A stretch of 5,579 bases of DNA. It comes from Mycobacterium sp. (lineage in GTDB: Bacteria > Actinomycetota > Actinomycetes > Mycobacteriales > Mycobacteriaceae). Positions 4,847-5,579 of this stretch are shown piece after piece; position 1 is the stretch's first letter, and each line of letters starts with the position of its first letter. The position numbers and the translations under genes were made by a program. Location: assembly GCA_029256565.1 (NCBI GenBank), contig JAQSXQ010000163.1, forward strand, positions 1 through 5,579. Direction: 5' to 3'. The notes below the pieces were generated by a model, which ran no database searches, had not been told where the DNA came from, and saw only the letters and a program-made list of their open reading frames with translations.

Positions 4847-5579
4847 GGCCGCAGCGACGTCGAGGGCCTCGTCGTACCTGTCCAGCAGGGCCGCGGCGAC
4901 GAGGTTGTGCGAACCGAGCGGCTCGGTCATCGGGATCGACAGTGCCTCAGCGGTTCTGGCAACCCGATCGGTGATCCTGCCGTTCGCCAAGAACCACGGT
5001 GCGATCACGCAGCGCTCGGCGCCGCGGTCACGCAGCCGCTCTGCCGCCTCGGTGACGTTCGGGTGCGGCCCGGTCGCGAAGGCCACCTCGACGCCTGCCC
5101 ACTTCGAGCCTGCCGCCAACGCGGTCCCGACGGTCGCGGTGCGCGCGTTGGCGGCGTCGTTCGACGACCCGACGGCCACCACGATCACGCCCACCCCGGT
5201 CTGCTCTGCGGGCACACCGGCTTCGGCGAGGCGCTGCCCGAGCAGGGCGATCAACGCCGGATCCTCGCCCAGGGCCGCGGCCTGCCGCACCGACGCACCG
5301 GACGCCGCCACCACCGCGGGCATGTCGACACGGGCGTGATAGGCGCTCGCCAGCAGCAGTGGTACCACGACCACGTGCTCGTCACGGCGCGCGACGTCGG
5401 CGAGGACCGAGGCCAGATCGGGCCCGCACTGCTCGAGGAACGAGACCCGGACGTCGAGCCACGGCCGCAGCCGGCGAATCCGGCCGGCCAGGGCACGGGT
5501 CACCGCGGGAGACCGAGGGTCGGCGCTACCGTGTGCCGCCAGGACGAGCCCCGGCGGACCGGGTCGACGGAGCGGCTCT
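4841..5579 (-). CDS. sirohydrochlorin chelatase, CbiX/Che1 family, two-domain (start beyond right edge)
   Basis: The visible 245 codons end with TGA at 4841-4843. The family inserts Fe2+ (or Co2+ in cobalamin synthesis) into sirohydrochlorin, in the cytoplasm. The reading frame stays open to the right edge and includes LVLAAHGSADPRSPAV, the N-terminal HGS motif with its metal-binding His (codon 5531-5533). The internal GTG at 5503 would delete this motif and is therefore not the start. A second His is in ASAYHARVDMP (codon 5336-5338), the usual partner ligand. The C-terminal half repeats the fold but has VGSSNDAANA and FLANGRITDRV where the N-terminal half has HGS and YHARVDMP, so both His are lost and it is probably structural. 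It converges with cysA. In mycobacteria a similar gene (che1) lies beside the cysH/sulfite reductase genes, so iron chelation for siroheme is favoured over cobalt. Confidence 0.85.
   Translation of the reverse strand, partial: EPLRRPGPPGLVLAAHGSADPRSPAVTRALAGRIRRLRPWLDVRVSFLEQCGPDLASVLADVARRDEHVVVVPLLLASAYHARVDMPAVVAASGASVRQAAALGEDPALIALLGQRLAEAGVPAEQTGVGVIVVAVGSSNDAANARTATVGTALAAGSKWAGVEVAFATGPHPNVTEAAERLRDRGAERCVIAPWFLANGRITDRVARTAEALSIPMTEPLGSHNLVAAALLDRYDEALDVAAAA

Noticed and set aside
1..5579. Mobile elements, CRISPR arrays, tRNA or rRNA genes
   Set aside because: No direct-repeat arrays, transposase-like frames, terminal inverted repeats or tRNA/rRNA-like sequences were seen on either strand.

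Overview
The window looks like chromosomal DNA from an actinobacterium, most likely a fast-growing Mycobacterium (Mycolicibacterium). It is GC-rich with strongly G/C-biased third codon positions, uses many GTG starts, and has TANNNT -10 elements placed so that transcripts would begin at the start codon (leaderless). Its core is a complete sulfate ABC importer operon in the order subI-cysT-cysW-cysA. A siroheme-type chelatase gene (CbiX/Che1 family) of the sulfur-assimilation pathway lies convergent to it. The genus is inferred from gene content and signal style, not from a database search.

Layout. Positions 1-448 (minus) hold the N-terminal part of an FAD-dependent monooxygenase that runs off the left edge. 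From 473 (plus) there are two tiny membrane-protein genes of 64 and 28 codons overlapping by GTGA. The divergent pair 448/473 appears to be driven by two back-to-back leaderless promoters whose -10 boxes share one TA dinucleotide. Positions 772-998 form the control region of the sulfate operon: an extended -10, a 30-codon leaderless upstream ORF ending Cys-Cys-Arg-stop, and about 120 nt of leader with competing RNA pairings that can hide or expose the subI ribosome-binding site. Positions 999-4827 are subI, cysT, cysW and cysA, tightly packed (ATGA and GTGA overlaps, then a 27-nt gap). Positions 4841-5579 (minus) are the chelatase gene, cut by the right edge.

How it works together. SubI is a lipoprotein that captures sulfate. 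CysT and CysW form the membrane channel and CysA is the ATPase. Imported sulfate would be reduced to sulfide by enzymes that include a siroheme-dependent sulfite reductase, for which the convergent chelatase would supply iron-loaded siroheme. The upstream ORF is well placed to sense the end product: ribosomes starved for Cys-tRNA would pause at its Cys codons and change the leader fold. The four transporter proteins (1266 residues) contain a single cysteine, the lipidated one of SubI, which fits a system that must be made when sulfur is scarce.

The most notable item is the cysteine-codon leader at 788-998. Cysteine-responsive leaderless short ORFs have been described in M. smegmatis as a class. 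The particular folds proposed here are read by eye from the sequence and need testing.
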